NCBI GenBank assembly: GCA_947632005.1
Contig: CANRNU010000001.1
Location: forward strand, 1 to 64,000
Reading direction: 5' to 3'
Length of the DNA: 64,000 nt
Source of the DNA: an uncultured Oscillospiraceae bacterium
GTDB taxonomy: Bacteria > Bacillota > Clostridia > Oscillospirales > Oscillospiraceae
This document shows positions 63,534 to 64,000 of the stretch, one piece after another (positions within the stretch are counted from its first letter, which is position 1; each line of letters starts with the position of its first letter). A program made the position numbers and the translations under genes. The notes under the pieces were generated by a model, which made no database searches, was not told the origin of the DNA, and worked only from the letters and a program-made list of their open reading frames with translations.

Positions 63534-64000
63534 GTCTCCCTCATCCGGCCCCGGCGAAGCTGGCCGCAGGCCGCGTCGATATCGCTGCCCATCCGGCGCC
63601 GGACCGTGACGGTCACGCCCCCGGCGGAAAGCGCCTCCGCGAATGTCCGGACCGTCTCCTCGTCGGACGGCTCCAGGCCCCGTTCCGGCACATGGTTGAG
63701 CCGGATCAGGTTCACATGGCTGCCGGTCCCTCTGAGCCGCTTTGCCAGGAGCTTTGCGTGCCAGGGCGTGTCGTTCACACCCCGGACCAGGGCATACTCA
63801 AAGGAGATGCGCCGGCCCGTCACACGGAAATACCGCTCGCAGGCGGCATACAACTCGTCCACCCCGTAGGCGGCGTTCACCGGCATGAGCCTGGACCGGG
63901 TCTCGTCATCCGGGGCGTGGAGCGATACGGACAAAGTCAATTGTAAATGAAGACCGGCCAGTTTGTCAATCGCTTCCACCAAACCACAGGTAGAAAGTGA
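63530..64000 (-). CDS. rlmN: 23S rRNA (adenine(2503)-C2)-methyltransferase, C-terminal part
   Basis: The last 156 residues of the radical SAM enzyme RlmN; the gene continues beyond the window edge and no start is visible. The segment SLSTCGLVEAID matches the conserved middle, LSVSLHAPDDETRSRLMPVN follows, and the C-terminal Cys needed for catalysis lies in SDIDAACGQLRR. It heads the rlmN-stp-prkC-rsgA order. Confidence 0.95.
   Translation of the reverse strand, partial: SLSTCGLVEAIDKLAGLHLQLTLSVSLHAPDDETRSRLMPVNAAYGVDELYAACERYFRVTGRRISFEYALVRGVNDTPWHAKLLAKRLRGTGSHVNLIRLNHVPERGLEPSDEETVRTFAEALSAGGVTVTVRRRMGSDIDAACGQLRRGRMRET

Overview
The window looks like chromosomal DNA of an endospore-forming, low-O2 gut Clostridia, most likely an Oscillospiraceae of the Flavonifractor / Intestinimonas / Lawsonibacter kind. 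This is inferred from high GC for a Firmicute, tight housekeeping operons in Firmicute order, many sporulation genes (spoIVA, sigK, sigH, cotJ, yunB, sipL-like, cwlD), a PPi-type phosphofructokinase and a galacto-N-biose phosphorylase. No rRNA, tRNA, insertion sequence, prophage or CRISPR array was seen. One structural RNA (rnpB) is present.

Layout. 1-323: non-coding, with a duplicated hairpin repeat. 324-7243 (+): intracellular GH13 amylase, then a GH112 phosphorylase / HAD phosphatase / dapF operon, with a TfoX-N protein and a peptidase E on the minus strand between them. 7283-11233 (-): xerD-like recombinase, MBOAT acyltransferase, DHHW partner and dut in one unit. 11346-14077 (-): cwlD, radA and a frameshifted DUF6873-like gene. 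14192-17399 (-): spoIVA, nif3, trmK and a DUF1858 protein. 17522-18469 (-): a zinc ribbon protein and sigH. 18585-28082 (-): one long rimP-nusA-rnpM-L7Ae-infB-rbfA-nrnA-truB-ribF-ruvC-ruvA-ruvB unit with a weak terminator in its leader. 28271-30523 (-): sigK and glpK. 30605-31534 (+): a lipase-like hydrolase. 31565-40761 (-): mreB, an AIPR-type defence gene, comF, recD2, a small exporter and uvrA. 40852-45239: dus, a frameshifted AlkZ-like gene and a two-component system. 45376-50816: a degenerate metal P-type ATPase behind fba, then pfp and the cotJ pair divergently. 50869-56999 (-): murD, two M42 peptidases, yunB and ligA. 57112-64000 (-): rnpB, yebC, a sipL-like gene, a 50-residue membrane protein, rsgA, prkC, stp and the 3-prime part of rlmN.

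Main observation. Several sporulation genes lie directly downstream of, and on the same strand as, vegetative genes. At five of them (spoIVA, cotJ, yunB, the sipL-like gene and the 50-residue membrane protein) the ribosome binding site is the 3-prime arm of a hairpin, and a sigma-E-like or sigma-K-like promoter sits inside that hairpin. Read-through RNA would fold and hide the ribosome binding site. RNA started at the nested promoter would lack the 5-prime arm and be translated. This would be a compact two-level insulation of sporulation genes, resembling the arrangement known for T4 lysozyme. It is an inference from sequence only.

Other points of note are the P-type ATPase lacking its actuator domain, two probable leaderless starts (dus, sigH), two homopolymer frameshifts, a CotJA-CotJB fusion and a solitary AIPR defence gene.
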